DNA of 64,000 nucleotides, taken from contig NZ_CP130565.1 in the NCBI RefSeq assembly GCF_030534335.1, forward strand, positions 69,501-133,500, written 5' to 3'. Under the pieces are notes generated by a model. It ran no database searches, was not told the DNA's origin, and was given only the letters and a program-made list of their open reading frames with translations. Every line of letters begins with the position of its first letter. The first letter of the stretch is position 1. Positions 45,669-54,215 of this stretch are shown in pieces. The translations under genes and the position numbers were made by a program. The stretch comes from Marivirga harenae (GTDB lineage: Bacteria; Bacteroidota; Bacteroidia; Cytophagales; Cyclobacteriaceae).

Positions 45669-46448
45669 TCACCGTCTCTCTCTCATCTTAATAATGAAAC
45701 TTTCAACACTAGCCTCCAAATCATCTTCATCCAAAGCCTTGATAAACGCACTGCCGATAATTCCTCCATCAGCATATTTATTTACCATACTTAAGGCTTT
45801 ATTATCACTGATCCCAAAACCTACCATTCTTGGAGTTTTTAAATCCATTGCTTGAATTCGCGTCAAATAATCAAGTCTTTCCGGACTATCTCCCCAGCTG
45901 CCTCCTGTTGTACTGGAGCTGCTCACCATATAAATAAAGCCACCTTCTTGGGCATCTACTTCCCGTATTCTTTCTTCAGCAGTTTTTGGAGTAACCAAAA
46001 ACACATTCTTTAAATTATACTTTTCAAATATAGGCTTAAACTGCAATTTGAATTCATGCATTGGCATATCGGGCAAAATCAAACCGTCCACTCCTACCTC
46101 AGCACACTTCCGGCAAAACTTTTCAGTGCCGAATTTCAATACATTATTACAATAGCCCATCAGGAAAACTGGTTTGTCTGTAATTTTACGCATTTCAGCC
46201 AATTGCTCGAAAAGTTTATTCAAATTCATCCCGTTTGACAAGGCTTTCATACTGCTCTGCTGAATTACAGGTCCATCAGCCAAGGGATCTGAGTACGGCA
46301 TTCCTATCTCAATAATATCCACATCGGCTTTATCCAAGGCTTTTAAAATAGTAGAGGTGTCTTCCAAATTTGGATATCCTGCCGTAAAATAAATCGTCAG
46401 CTTTTCTTTGTCTTTTTGCTGAAATATATGTTCAATTCTGTTTTTCAT
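45669..46448 (-). CDS. trpA: Tryptophan synthase alpha chain
   Basis: Cleaves indole-3-glycerol phosphate to indole. The 259-residue barrel has GYPNLEDT (about 25), EIGMPYSDPLADGPVIQ with the catalytic Glu (about 48) and Asp, and VSSSSTTGGSW near residue 175. Follows trpB by 78 bases that contain a repeat. Confidence 0.96.
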   Translation of the reverse strand: MKNRIEHIFQQKDKEKLTIYFTAGYPNLEDTSTILKALDKADVDIIEIGMPYSDPLADGPVIQQSSMKALSNGMNLNKLFEQLAEMRKITDKPVFLMGYCNNVLKFGTEKFCRKCAEVGVDGLILPDMPMHEFKLQFKPIFEKYNLKNVFLVTPKTAEERIREVDAQEGGFIYMVSSSSTTGGSWGDSPERLDYLTRIQAMDLKTPRMVGFGISDNKALSMVNKYADGGIIGSAFIKALDEDDLEASVESFIIKMRERR

Positions 46449-46526
46449 GTTTCAAGAACCTAGAGTCTAGAACCAAGAACCAAGACTATAATTCTCAATT
46501 CTCAATTATTAATTGCTAATTAGTTT

Positions 46527-47708
46527 TCAGTAGTTTCCGAAATTAATGTAAGTCTGCAAGTCTTTATCACCGCGACCTGATAGATTAATCACCAAAATAT
46601 CATCTTTCTTAAATTCAAATTGATCTAAAGCTGCTAAAGCATGTGCAGTTTCCACCGCTGGAATTATTCCTTCCAATTTACTTAATTCTACTCCCGCATC
46701 CATGGCTTCCTTATCAGTTACATATTTAAAAATTCCTCTTTTGCTAGCATATAAATGAGCATGCAATGGCCCAATACCTGGGTAATCTAAACCTGCTGAA
46801 ATAGAGTAGGGTTCTGTTACTTGTCCATCTTCAGACTGCATCAATAAAGTTTTAAAACCATGCAAAACCCCTGAACTTCCTCTGGCAGTAGTCGCTGCAG
46901 TTTCTCCACTATCTAAACCATGTCCAGCAGCTTCAACGGCTACTAGTTTAACTTTTTCATTATTCAAGTAGTGATAAAATGCTCCAGCAGCATTGCTACC
47001 TCCACCTACGCAAGCTACTACGTAATCTGGTGCATTGGTTCCTTCTTGCTCTTGCAGTTGGGCCATCATTTCCTCACTAATAACAGACTGGAAACGAGTC
47101 ACCATATCGGGAAAAGGATGAGGACCAACAACCGACCCTATAATGTAATGTGTATCATCAGGATTATTGATCCAGTATCGCATGGCTTCGTTAGTAGCAT
47201 CTTTCAATGTTTTTGATCCTGAAGTAGCCGGAATCACCTCAGCACCTAATATTCTCATTCGCTCTACATTAGGCTTCTGTCTTACCATATCTTTTTCTCC
47301 CATAAAAACCTTGCATGGTAAATCCAATAAGGCGCAAGCTGTAGCGGTAGCCACTCCGTGCTGACCTGCGCCTGTTTCCGCAATAATCTTCTTTTTACCC
47401 AGCCTTTTGGCCAACAATGCCTGACCAATGGCATTATTGATCTTGTGTGCGCCTGTGTGGTTCAAATCTTCTCTTTTCAAATAGATCTTCGCTCCGTGCT
47501 TTTCTGAAAGTCTCTTTGCTAAATATAGTGGTGTTGGTCTTCCTACATAGTCTTTTAGCAAAGCCTTAAATTCTTCTTGAAATTCTGGATCAGCTGAAAT
47601 TTTCAAGTAATTATTTTTTAATTCTTCGATATTCGGGTGTAGAAGCTCAGGAATATAAGCACCACCGAACTCTCCGTAATATCCGTTTTCATCTATTTTA
47701 ATTTCCAT
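46527..47708 (-). CDS. trpB: Tryptophan synthase beta chain
   Basis: Joins indole and serine with PLP. The 393-residue sequence carries the PLP lysine in [14 protein letters not shown] (about 92) and [16 protein letters not shown], and [14 protein letters not shown]. Length normal. Starts 12 bases after trpF. Confidence 0.97.
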   Translation of the reverse strand: MEIKIDENGYYGEFGGAYIPELLHPNIEELKNNYLKISADPEFQEEFKALLKDYVGRPTPLYLAKRLSEKHGAKIYLKREDLNHTGAHKINNAIGQALLAKRLGKKKIIAETGAGQHGVATATACALLDLPCKVFMGEKDMVRQKPNVERMRILGAEVIPATSGSKTLKDATNEAMRYWINNPDDTHYIIGSVVGPHPFPDMVTRFQSVISEEMMAQLQEQEGTNAPDYVVACVGGGSNAAGAFYHYLNNEKVKLVAVEAAGHGLDSGETAATTARGSSGVLHGFKTLLMQSEDGQVTEPYSISAGLDYPGIGPLHAHLYASKRGIFKYVTDKEAMDAGVELSKLEGIIPAVETAHALAALDQFEFKKDDILVINLSGRGDKDLQTYINFGNY

Positions 47709-47720
47709 AATCCTTAATTC

Positions 47721-48347
47721 CTAATTATTAATTACTAATTGAACTTTGTCCAAATCCTTTAATCCCGGTTCTAGCTCTAATTTACTGTTGAAATCCAATG
47801 CGTAGAGCTTTTTAGATTTAAAATCGTTAATCCTGTGCTTATCTTCTATTGCCAAGCCACCGCTTAGGAAAAAAGGCTTCTTTATCTTACTATTTTCTAA
47901 TAGCTCCCAATTAAATTGAACTCCATTTCCACCTGGTAACTTTCCCTTAGTATCGAATAAGTAGTAGTCAGCATCAGAGTATTTATTTAAAACCTTAAAA
48001 TCAAAATCATCATCAACTGAAAATACCTTGATAACCTCCAAGCCTTCCTCTTTCAATGCCTTTACAACTTTCGGTTCTTCATTTCCATGCAATTGCACAA
48101 TGTCAAAAAAACCTTTATCTGCATAATCTAAAATCTTTTCAGCGCTTGCATTCACAAAAACACCTACCCTTTCCGTTTCGCCAAAGTTCAATTTGATAAT
48201 TTCCTTCATTTCATTTTCCGAAACGTAACGCGCAGATTTCTCATAAAAGATAAAACCTAAATAATCAGGTCCAAACTCTATAAGTTGCCGAATATTATTT
48301 AGATCCCGCATTCCGCAAATCTTTATTTTCAAGTCTTGTTCTTTCAT
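47721..48347 (-). CDS. trpF: Phosphoribosylanthranilate isomerase
   Basis: A 208-residue barrel: KIKICGMRDLNNI with catalytic Cys (about 11), VQLHGNE (about 83), DTKGKLPGGNGVQFNW with the catalytic Asp, and FLSGGL. Separate gene here, not fused to trpC. Amadori rearrangement in tryptophan synthesis. Confidence 0.95.
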   Translation of the reverse strand: MKEQDLKIKICGMRDLNNIRQLIEFGPDYLGFIFYEKSARYVSENEMKEIIKLNFGETERVGVFVNASAEKILDYADKGFFDIVQLHGNEEPKVVKALKEEGLEVIKVFSVDDDFDFKVLNKYSDADYYLFDTKGKLPGGNGVQFNWELLENSKIKKPFFLSGGLAIEDKHRINDFKSKKLYALDFNSKLELEPGLKDLDKVQLVINN

Positions 48348-48382
48348 ATTTTTACAAAGGTTTTGATTTCAATTTGAGCTGT

Positions 48383-49195
48383 CTATTTACCAATTTTGTC
48401 TGCCATCATATTTTTCACTTGCTGAGAAAAACGCTGGCAAGCTTTACCCGGTTCACTACTTTTCATAAAAGAGGTACCTATCAAAAAGCCATCAAATCCG
48501 GCTTTTTTCATTTTCACCACATCTTCAGGAGTCTTTAATCCGCTTTCAGCTATTTTCGGAACATCACTAGCTAGTTGATTTACAAGTGCCTCAGCTATTG
48601 TCAAATCGGTATTGAAGCTTTTCAAATCACGACTATTTATTCCTACCAAATCAGCATAGTTTCCATAGTGTGAATCCAACTCTTCTTGATTGTGAACTTC
48701 TAATAGCACTTCCATTCCCAGCTCGTGAGCCAAAGAAGCTAGGTCCTGACATAGTGATTTATCAATCATGGAGGCAATAAGCAATATGGCATCTGCTCCA
48801 TGCGCCTTTGCTTCATAGACTTGATAAGGGTCTAGCATGAAATCTTTGCGAAGAATAGGGCAATAATTGTACTTTCTAGCCACTTCCAAATCTTTTAAAC
48901 TCCCGCCAAAGGAAGGTTCATCTGTTAGTACAGACAAAGCACTCGCTCCACTTTGCATATAGCCAATAGAAACCTCCTCCACTGATATGTGGGCATTGAT
49001 TTTCCCTTCAGAAGGAGATTTTCTTTTAATCTCTGCAATGATTCCTGTTTTAGTTTCATCCATTACATAGGATTTAAGGCTTACAGGTTTCGATTTGTAA
49101 TAGAGCTTTTGCTTCAAGAATTCCACAGGAAATAGTTTTTGCCGCTCTATTACTTCTGCCTTTTTATATTCTGCTATTTGTTGTAGTATATTCAT
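48383..49195 (-). CDS. trpC: Indole-3-glycerol phosphate synthase
   Basis: A 270-residue barrel. IAEIKRKSPSEG (about 52-63, with catalytic Lys), LRKDFMLDPYQVYEA and LVGINSRDLKSF are diagnostic. Ring closure step before tryptophan synthase. Adjacent trpD and trpF on the same strand. Confidence 0.96.
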   Translation of the reverse strand: MNILQQIAEYKKAEVIERQKLFPVEFLKQKLYYKSKPVSLKSYVMDETKTGIIAEIKRKSPSEGKINAHISVEEVSIGYMQSGASALSVLTDEPSFGGSLKDLEVARKYNYCPILRKDFMLDPYQVYEAKAHGADAILLIASMIDKSLCQDLASLAHELGMEVLLEVHNQEELDSHYGNYADLVGINSRDLKSFNTDLTIAEALVNQLASDVPKIAESGLKTPEDVVKMKKAGFDGFLIGTSFMKSSEPGKACQRFSQQVKNMMADKIGK

Positions 49196-49235
49196 TTTCG
49201 TTAGATTTTAGATTCTAGAGCCTAGAACCTAGATT

Positions 49236-50225
49236 TTATATATTAATCAATTTTTTAAATACTTCATTCGCTTTTCCTGATTCAATGGCATCTTTGGCTG
49301 CTTCGGTTGCTTCGATTAAAGTGCTATATTTTCCAGCTGCTTGGAGAGCTAAAGCACTATTAGCAAATACTACTGAATTTTGAGCTTTTGTTCCTTCACC
49401 TTTTAAAATATCAGTAAAAATCTTAGCGGCTTCTTCTATGGTTTCGCCCCCGTGAATTTCATTTGCATTTATTTTTTCCAAGCCGAAATCAGCGGGTTTC
49501 AAGATTTGCTCTCCACTGGAAGAAAACACCTTCGTTTCTCCTGTCAAGGAACATTCATCATAGCCTTCCAAGTCATAAACCACGCTATATTGAGCATCTG
49601 ATTCCTGAAATAAGTAAGAATAGATCCTTGCCAATTCATGACTAAAAACACCAGCCATTTGTTTTTTAGGTAAAGCAGGATTTACTAATGGCCCTAGCAT
49701 ATTGAAGAAAGTTTTTACTCCCAATTCTTTCCTAATTGGACCTACAAAGCGCATAGCAGGATGAAATTTTGGTGCATGCAAAAAGCAAATTCCACTTTCT
49801 TCTAATTGCCTTTCCAATCCATCTTGTTCATTTGTAAATTCATATCCAAAGTACTCTAACAAATTAGAACTTCCACATTTGGAGGAAACTCCGTAATTAC
49901 CATGCTTTACCACATTCTGACCACAAGCCGCAACTACAAAAGCAGACATGGTGCTGATATTAAAAGTGTTTTTACCATCACCTCCAGTTCCGCACAAATC
50001 CATTCCGTCATAAGCGGAAAGATCGATCGGAACCCGCAACTCCATAAGCCCATCACGGAAACCGCTCAGCTCCTCTACTGTCACTGGACGAATCATGAAC
50101 AGCGTCATAAAGGCCGCTAGTTCCGAATTATTAAATTCACCTTGTCCAATTCGTAAGAAGATTGCCTTTGCCTCTTCTGTAGTCAAAGTATTGTATTGTG
50201 ATAATCTATTAATAAGTTCTTTCAT
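49236..50225 (-). CDS. trpD: Anthranilate phosphoribosyltransferase
   Basis: A 329-residue enzyme with DLCGTGGDGKNTFNIST (about 77-93), the PRPP-binding loop, and KHGNYGVSSKCGSSNLLE (about 112-129). Separate from trpG. A 161-base gap, containing a TCTAGA-type repeat, precedes it. Confidence 0.96.
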   Translation of the reverse strand: MKELINRLSQYNTLTTEEAKAIFLRIGQGEFNNSELAAFMTLFMIRPVTVEELSGFRDGLMELRVPIDLSAYDGMDLCGTGGDGKNTFNISTMSAFVVAACGQNVVKHGNYGVSSKCGSSNLLEYFGYEFTNEQDGLERQLEESGICFLHAPKFHPAMRFVGPIRKELGVKTFFNMLGPLVNPALPKKQMAGVFSHELARIYSYLFQESDAQYSVVYDLEGYDECSLTGETKVFSSSGEQILKPADFGLEKINANEIHGGETIEEAAKIFTDILKGEGTKAQNSVVFANSALALQAAGKYSTLIEATEAAKDAIESGKANEVFKKLINI

Positions 50226-50386
50226 TAATTTTAAATTTTTAGATTCTAGAACCTAGATTCTAGACTTTTCTCTGATTCACTGATTGTCTGTATTTCTATT
50301 TGCTTCAACTGCATTGCTATTCTCCCATCATCCTTGGCCAAATATCTACATTCTGAGTTCAATCTTACTACTCCTAACTCCCCACT

Positions 50387-50956
50387 TCAATCTCTGGCTA
50401 TCCAATTTTTCAGAATTTTGCTACCCTCAGGTGTCATCACTGACTCAGGATGAAACTGCAACCCGCAAACATCATATTTTTTATGCTGCACTGCCATGAT
50501 TTGACCATCTTCTGAACGAGCCACTACTTCTAAATCCGCGGGGAAATCTACTTCATTGATTGACCATGAATGATATCTTCCAATACTGATTTCTTCGGTA
50601 ATACCTGCAAAGAGGTAATGATTATCCAGTTTAGCTCGGCTTTGAATCCCGTGCATTACGGGTTGAATATTAAATAATTTCCCTCCAAAAGCCTGACCAA
50701 TGGCTTGATGCCCTAAACAGATTCCCAAAATCGATTTTTCGGCTGCATATCTTTTGATCAAATCCAACATAATACCCGCATTTTCAGGTACACTCGGTCC
50801 TGGTGAAAGTAAAATCTTGTCATATTTTTCTACTTCCTCTAGCGTGATTTTATCATTTCTAATGACATCGATTTCAACATTAATGTTTTGTTGTCTGATT
50901 ACCTCCACCAAATTGTAAGTAAAGGAGTCATAATTATCTAGTAATAGTATCTTCAT
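50387..50956 (-). CDS. trpG: Anthranilate synthase component II (glutamine amidotransferase)
   Basis: A 189-residue class I amidotransferase: ILLLDNYDSFTYNL start, LLSPGPSVPE, nucleophile Cys in ILGICLGHQAIG (about 79), and LQFHPESVMT. Supplies ammonia to TrpE. Nine bases after trpE, so a coupled pair. Confidence 0.95.
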   Translation of the reverse strand: MKILLLDNYDSFTYNLVEVIRQQNINVEIDVIRNDKITLEEVEKYDKILLSPGPSVPENAGIMLDLIKRYAAEKSILGICLGHQAIGQAFGGKLFNIQPVMHGIQSRAKLDNHYLFAGITEEISIGRYHSWSINEVDFPADLEVVARSEDGQIMAVQHKKYDVCGLQFHPESVMTPEGSKILKNWIARD

Positions 50957-50965
50957 GTCCTAAAC

Positions 50966-52375
50966 TTATTTTTGATGTTGGTCGAATAGATTTTCTGCTT
51001 TCTCCATCGCCTTTCTCAAGGCATATAATTTATTGTGGACTTCCTGCAATTCACTCTGAGGATGTGACAAAGCCACAATTCCTGCTCCAGCTCGATAATT
51101 CAATTTATTATCTTTACTTACAAAGGAGCGAATTACAATGGCATGATTTAAATTACCATTCAACCCAATTAAACCCACAGCACCACCATACAGTCCTCGA
51201 CCTGTTGGCTCGTATTTATTGATCAGTTCTAATGCTTTATATTTTGGTGCCCCACTCAAAGTGCCTGCCGGAAATGTATCGGCCAGCAATTTCACAGCTG
51301 ATTTCTCAGGAACATCTGCCGTTACTTTACTTACTAAATGAATCACATGAGAATAAAACTGGATTTCTTTATAGACATCCACTTTAACATTACTTCCATG
51401 CTTTGACAAATCATTTCTTCCTAAGTCTACCAGCATGGTGTGCTCGGCATTTTCTTTTTCATCATTCAACAGCTGTTCCGCTAATTTTGCATCTGCGGCA
51501 TCATCTCCACTCCTTCTGTATGTTCCAGCTATTGGGTTCACATAAGCTTTGTTGCCTTTGACTCCAACTTGTGCTTCGGGTGATGACCCAAATAATTTAT
51601 AATCTCCATAATCAAAATAGAACAAATAAGGAGATGGATTTAAAGATCGTAATGCTCGATAAACAGTAAACTCATCTCCTTTAAATTCTTGGGAAAAAGC
51701 ACGGGAAAGCACCATTTGAAAAACATCCCCTAATTGAGCGTGAGCTATTCCTTTATTAATGATTTCCAGAAACTCCAGGTCGCTCATATTGCTGCTTTCC
51801 TCTCCTACTTTTTGGAATTTGAATTGCGGAACTGAACGATTTAAAATGACTTGGACCAAATCATCTTGTGTGAACTCATACTTAGTATTGATTTCATGTT
51901 CAAAAACATGAAGCTCATCTTTAAAATGATCAAAAACCAGTACAAATCGATAAAAGTGATAGCGAAGAAACGGGATATCCTCTTGTACTTTCTCAAAATT
52001 GATATCTTCGAAGTATTGAACACCATCGAAGCCAGTTGCACCAAAAAATCCACTTTCCTCAAACTCTTCTCCTTTCAAAATATCCTCAGCTTCAAATTGA
52101 TTAATGAAATCTTGAAGTTTAGCTGGAAGCGATAGTTTATCTACCAATTCCTCAGTTCTTTCCACCCCCTCAATTTCAGTATAAAATGAATTATTCGTGG
52201 CTTTAACTTCTGCTATGGACTGCACTCCAATATATGAAAAGCTATTCCTTCGCGTGTGATAATCCGAACTTTCCATCAAAAAAGTATGGGGGAATTGATC
52301 TCGCAGCCGAAGATATAATGCAACGGGGGTAAATGAGTCTGCCGGTAGTGTGATATGTGATTTCTTTACTTTCAT
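50966..52375 (-). CDS. trpE: Anthranilate synthase component I
   Basis: Forms anthranilate from chorismate. The 469 residues end in the chorismate-binding domain (about 200-460): FQMVLSRAF, LFGSSPEAQV, NPIAGTYRRSGDDA, VDLGRNDLSKHGSNV, FPAGTLSGAPK. First structural gene of the tryptophan unit. It is preceded by a leader of about 370 bases with two Trp-rich leader peptides and two terminators, so expression should depend on charged tRNA-Trp. Confidence 0.96.
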   Translation of the reverse strand: MKVKKSHITLPADSFTPVALYLRLRDQFPHTFLMESSDYHTRRNSFSYIGVQSIAEVKATNNSFYTEIEGVERTEELVDKLSLPAKLQDFINQFEAEDILKGEEFEESGFFGATGFDGVQYFEDINFEKVQEDIPFLRYHFYRFVLVFDHFKDELHVFEHEINTKYEFTQDDLVQVILNRSVPQFKFQKVGEESSNMSDLEFLEIINKGIAHAQLGDVFQMVLSRAFSQEFKGDEFTVYRALRSLNPSPYLFYFDYGDYKLFGSSPEAQVGVKGNKAYVNPIAGTYRRSGDDAADAKLAEQLLNDEKENAEHTMLVDLGRNDLSKHGSNVKVDVYKEIQFYSHVIHLVSKVTADVPEKSAVKLLADTFPAGTLSGAPKYKALELINKYEPTGRGLYGGAVGLIGLNGNLNHAIVIRSFVSKDNKLNYRAGAGIVALSHPQSELQEVHNKLYALRKAMEKAENLFDQHQK

Positions 52376-52396
52376 TTATCTTTATTTTGGTCTTTA

Positions 52397-52477
52397 AAAC
52401 CTGTCAGGTTTCAATTAGTTTATTGGTAAAATTCTTCAATTGTCTAGTTAATTTATCGATCCAAACCTAACAGGTTT
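52397..52477 (-). repeat. Paired AAACCTG/CAGGTTT palindromes in the trpE leader
   Basis: AAACCTGTCAGGTTT (52397-52411) and AAACCTAACAGGTTT (52463-52477). Each can form a short hairpin, and the two can also pair with one another. They lie between the second terminator and trpE. Possible mRNA-stability elements. Confidence 0.55.
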
Positions 52478-52495
52478 AGTCAGATTTTAATAGAC

Positions 52496-52533
52496 AAAAA
52501 AAAGGCTTACCGAATGTCCGGTAAGCCTTTTTT
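52496..52533 (-). terminator. Attenuator 2 terminator of the trp leader
   Basis: On the minus strand GGCTTACCG (52527-52519), loop GACATT, CGGTAAGCC (52512-52504), then eight T; A6 before the stem extends it. It follows the second leader peptide. An alternative pairing of ACTGGATG (52570-52563) with CATTCGGT (52516-52509), eight pairs with two G-U, would break it. Confidence 0.92.
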
Positions 52534-52561
52534 GTTTGCATTTTGAGCATGGCATATCCTT

Positions 52562-52621
52562 TCATCCAGTATTAGATGCTATTCCGTGCCACCACCATGC
52601 GTTATTCAATTTATTAATCAT
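52562..52621 (-). CDS. trpL: Trp leader peptide 2
   Basis: A 19-codon ORF, MINKLNNAWWWHGIASNTG, with three successive TGG codons (52597-52589). Trp is rare and TGG has no synonyms, so chance is unlikely. The stop TGA overlaps ACTGGATG, the strand proposed to pair with the terminator loop and 3' arm. A ribosome that reaches the stop would hide that strand and let the terminator form; one stalled at TGG would leave it free. It lies 24 bases after the first terminator's T-run edge and needs read-through of that terminator. Too short for routine gene calling. Confidence 0.88.
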   Translation of the reverse strand: MINKLNNAWWWHGIASNTG

Positions 52622-52640
52622 TTTCGAAAATATTAAGTCA

Positions 52641-52666
52641 AAAAAAAACCTCGCTAGACAGCGAGG
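52641..52666 (-). terminator. Attenuator 1 terminator of the trp leader
   Basis: On the minus strand CCTCGCT (52666-52660), loop GTCT, AGCGAGG (52655-52649), then a run of T. Antiterminator pairing is perfect over seven bases: AGACAGC (52696-52690), just after the leader 1 stop codon, with GCTGTCT (52662-52656), which covers part of the 5' arm and the loop. Confidence 0.92.
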
Positions 52667-52697
52667 TTTTAAATATTTTATATACCAGTGCTGTCTT

Positions 52698-52748
52698 CTA
52701 AAATTTAGAAGTCCACCACCAGTTAATATTTGTTTTTCTATTTTGCAT
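52698..52748 (-). CDS. trpL: Trp leader peptide 1
   Basis: A 16-codon ORF, MQNRKTNINWWWTSKF, with three successive TGG codons (52721-52713) and stop TAG at 52700-52698. AGACAGC, the antiterminator strand, begins two bases after the stop, where a terminating ribosome would cover it. A short self-complementary stretch CTTCTA...TAGAAG spans the stop and may be a pause hairpin. ATG stands 5 bases downstream of the -7 promoter box, so the transcript may be leaderless or nearly so. Confidence 0.87.
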   Translation of the reverse strand: MQNRKTNINWWWTSKF

Positions 52749-52753
52749 TTGCA

Positions 52754-52784
52754 CAAATGTAAACGCCAAATTCAAATTACCAAA
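52754..52784 (-). promoter_or_regulatory. trp operon promoter, perfect Bacteroidota type
   Basis: On the minus strand TTTG (52784-52781), 19-base spacer, TACATTTG (52761-52754): an exact match to TTTG-N19-21-TAnnTTTG. The -33 box begins just after the bTHX stop codon, and the start point should fall at or near the ATG of leader peptide 1. Confidence 0.82.
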
Positions 52785-52785
52785 G

Positions 52786-52992
52786 TTATTTTTCAGTTTT
52801 TTTCTTGGTAGTTGTTTTTTTAGCTGCAGTAGTCTTTTTGGATGTGCTGTCCTTTTTAGCTGTACTTGCTTTCTTTTCTTTTGACTCTGCCTTAGGAATC
52901 ACAGCGCTACTTGTAGTTTTCTTTGGTCTTCTTACTCCAAAAGAACCAGCAAAGATTTTGCCTTTTTTCGTTTTTTTATCTCCTTTTCCCAT
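52786..52992 (-). CDS. Small ribosomal subunit protein bTHX with lysine-rich tail
   Basis: A 68-residue basic protein. MGKGDKKTKKGKIFAGSFGV then RRPKK is the bTHX signature (compare GKGDKKTRRGKIFRGSYGVRRP in Thermus-type proteins). After it comes a low-complexity Lys/Thr/Ala/Ser tail (about 30-68) reminiscent of histone H1-like tails, absent from the short Thermus protein. bTHX binds near the head of the 30S subunit. Its gene is divergent from the CaCA antiporter and immediately upstream of the trp promoter. Confidence 0.9.
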   Translation of the reverse strand: MGKGDKKTKKGKIFAGSFGVRRPKKTTSSAVIPKAESKEKKASTAKKDSTSKKTTAAKKTTTKKKTEK

Positions 52993-53131
52993 AGTTTTAA
53001 ATTTATTAACTCTATTAATTATAGAATTCTAAAATAAGAATATTTACACTATTTTGACAATAATTTATAGTACTTGTTTCCCAATATAAATAGTTATGCT
53101 AAATTGGTGAGTAAAATTTTAACATTATAAT

Positions 53132-54106
53132 TTGGAATTATTACTTGATACGGGATTAATTGTTTTAGGATTTATACTATTAATAAAGGGGGCTGATTTT
53201 ATGGTCACGGGAGCCTCTTCCTTCGCTAAAAAATTTAATGTTTCTGAAATCGCTATAGGTCTAACCATTGTCGCCATGGGAACTTCAGCACCAGAACTCG
53301 TGGTCAACTTAGTTTCGGGCTCTCAAGGATTGGATGATGTTGTATTTGGAAATCTAATAGGTAGCAATATTTTCAATTTATTTTTCATATTGGGCATAGC
53401 AGGTGTTATAAGACCGCTTGTAGTTCAGTCTGAAACCGTTTGGAAAGAGATTCCATTTGGAATGGCTTTGGTAATTATCTTATTCATCCTAGTAAATGAT
53501 GTTTTCTTTTTTGGCAGCGAAGAAAACAGCGCAGGCTTAATTGATGGATTTATACTTTTATTATTGTTCGTTGCATTTATTTACTACGTCTTTTATAATG
53601 TCAAAAACAATAGCGATGTAATTGAAACAAATGTCAAAGAAACACCTATTTACAATCATTGGGTAACACTATTAATGATTCTAGGTGGAATTACTGGTTT
53701 GGTAATAGGCGGGAAGCTAGTGGTTGACAATGCTGTGGAAATTGCGCGTAGTTTTGAATTAAGCGAAAAATTAATCGGCTTGACAATTTTGGCCGCAGGA
53801 ACCTCCTTACCTGAATTAGCCACTAGTGCGGTGGCAGCATTTCGAAACAGAGCAGATATCGCCATAGGCAATGTCATAGGTTCTAACATTTTCAATTTAA
53901 CCTTCATTTTAGGGATCAATTCGCTGGTGACACCCCTAAATTTCAACACTGAAATGAACTTTGACTTTTTTGTTCTAATCGGAGGTTCCATCATGCTTTT
54001 CATCTTCATGTTTACCTTAAAAAGTAAAAAGTTGGACCGCTGGGAAGCCGTTCTTTATTTGATTACGTTCATAGCTTATGTCTGCTATATTTTCATCAGA
54101 AAATAA
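53132..54106 (+). CDS. Calcium/sodium antiporter (CaCA family, YrbG-like)
   Basis: A 324-residue membrane protein with two inverted alpha repeats: IVAMGTSAPELVVNLVSG (about 46-63) with GSNIFNL after it, and ILAAGTSLPELATSAVAAFRNRADIAIGNVIGSNIFNL (about 215-250). The Glu in each G-T-S-x-P-E motif binds the cation. About ten helices. Start TTG at 53132, since no ATG precedes the first helix in frame. Confidence 0.93.
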   Translation: MELLLDTGLIVLGFILLIKGADFMVTGASSFAKKFNVSEIAIGLTIVAMGTSAPELVVNLVSGSQGLDDVVFGNLIGSNIFNLFFILGIAGVIRPLVVQSETVWKEIPFGMALVIILFILVNDVFFFGSEENSAGLIDGFILLLLFVAFIYYVFYNVKNNSDVIETNVKETPIYNHWVTLLMILGGITGLVIGGKLVVDNAVEIARSFELSEKLIGLTILAAGTSLPELATSAVAAFRNRADIAIGNVIGSNIFNLTFILGINSLVTPLNFNTEMNFDFFVLIGGSIMLFIFMFTLKSKKLDRWEAVLYLITFIAYVCYIFIRK

Positions 54107-54215
54107 CCAACATTAACACCTGAAAATCAACGTCTTAAAAATTTATTGAAAATATTTTCTTTACAAGAAACTAATTGTAACTTCTGGCGTTATCGCATTA
54201 CTTTTAATAGACAAT

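Noticed and set aside
50284-50499. Plus-strand frame in the trpD-trpG gap
   Set aside because: It overlaps the trpG end and has no family, start signal or neighbours on that strand.
52562-52756. A 64-codon minus-strand frame over the trp leader read as one protein
   Set aside because: Its N-terminal part is in a different frame from leader peptide 1 and crosses the first terminator. Only its last 19 codons, from ATG at 52621, make sense as leader peptide 2.
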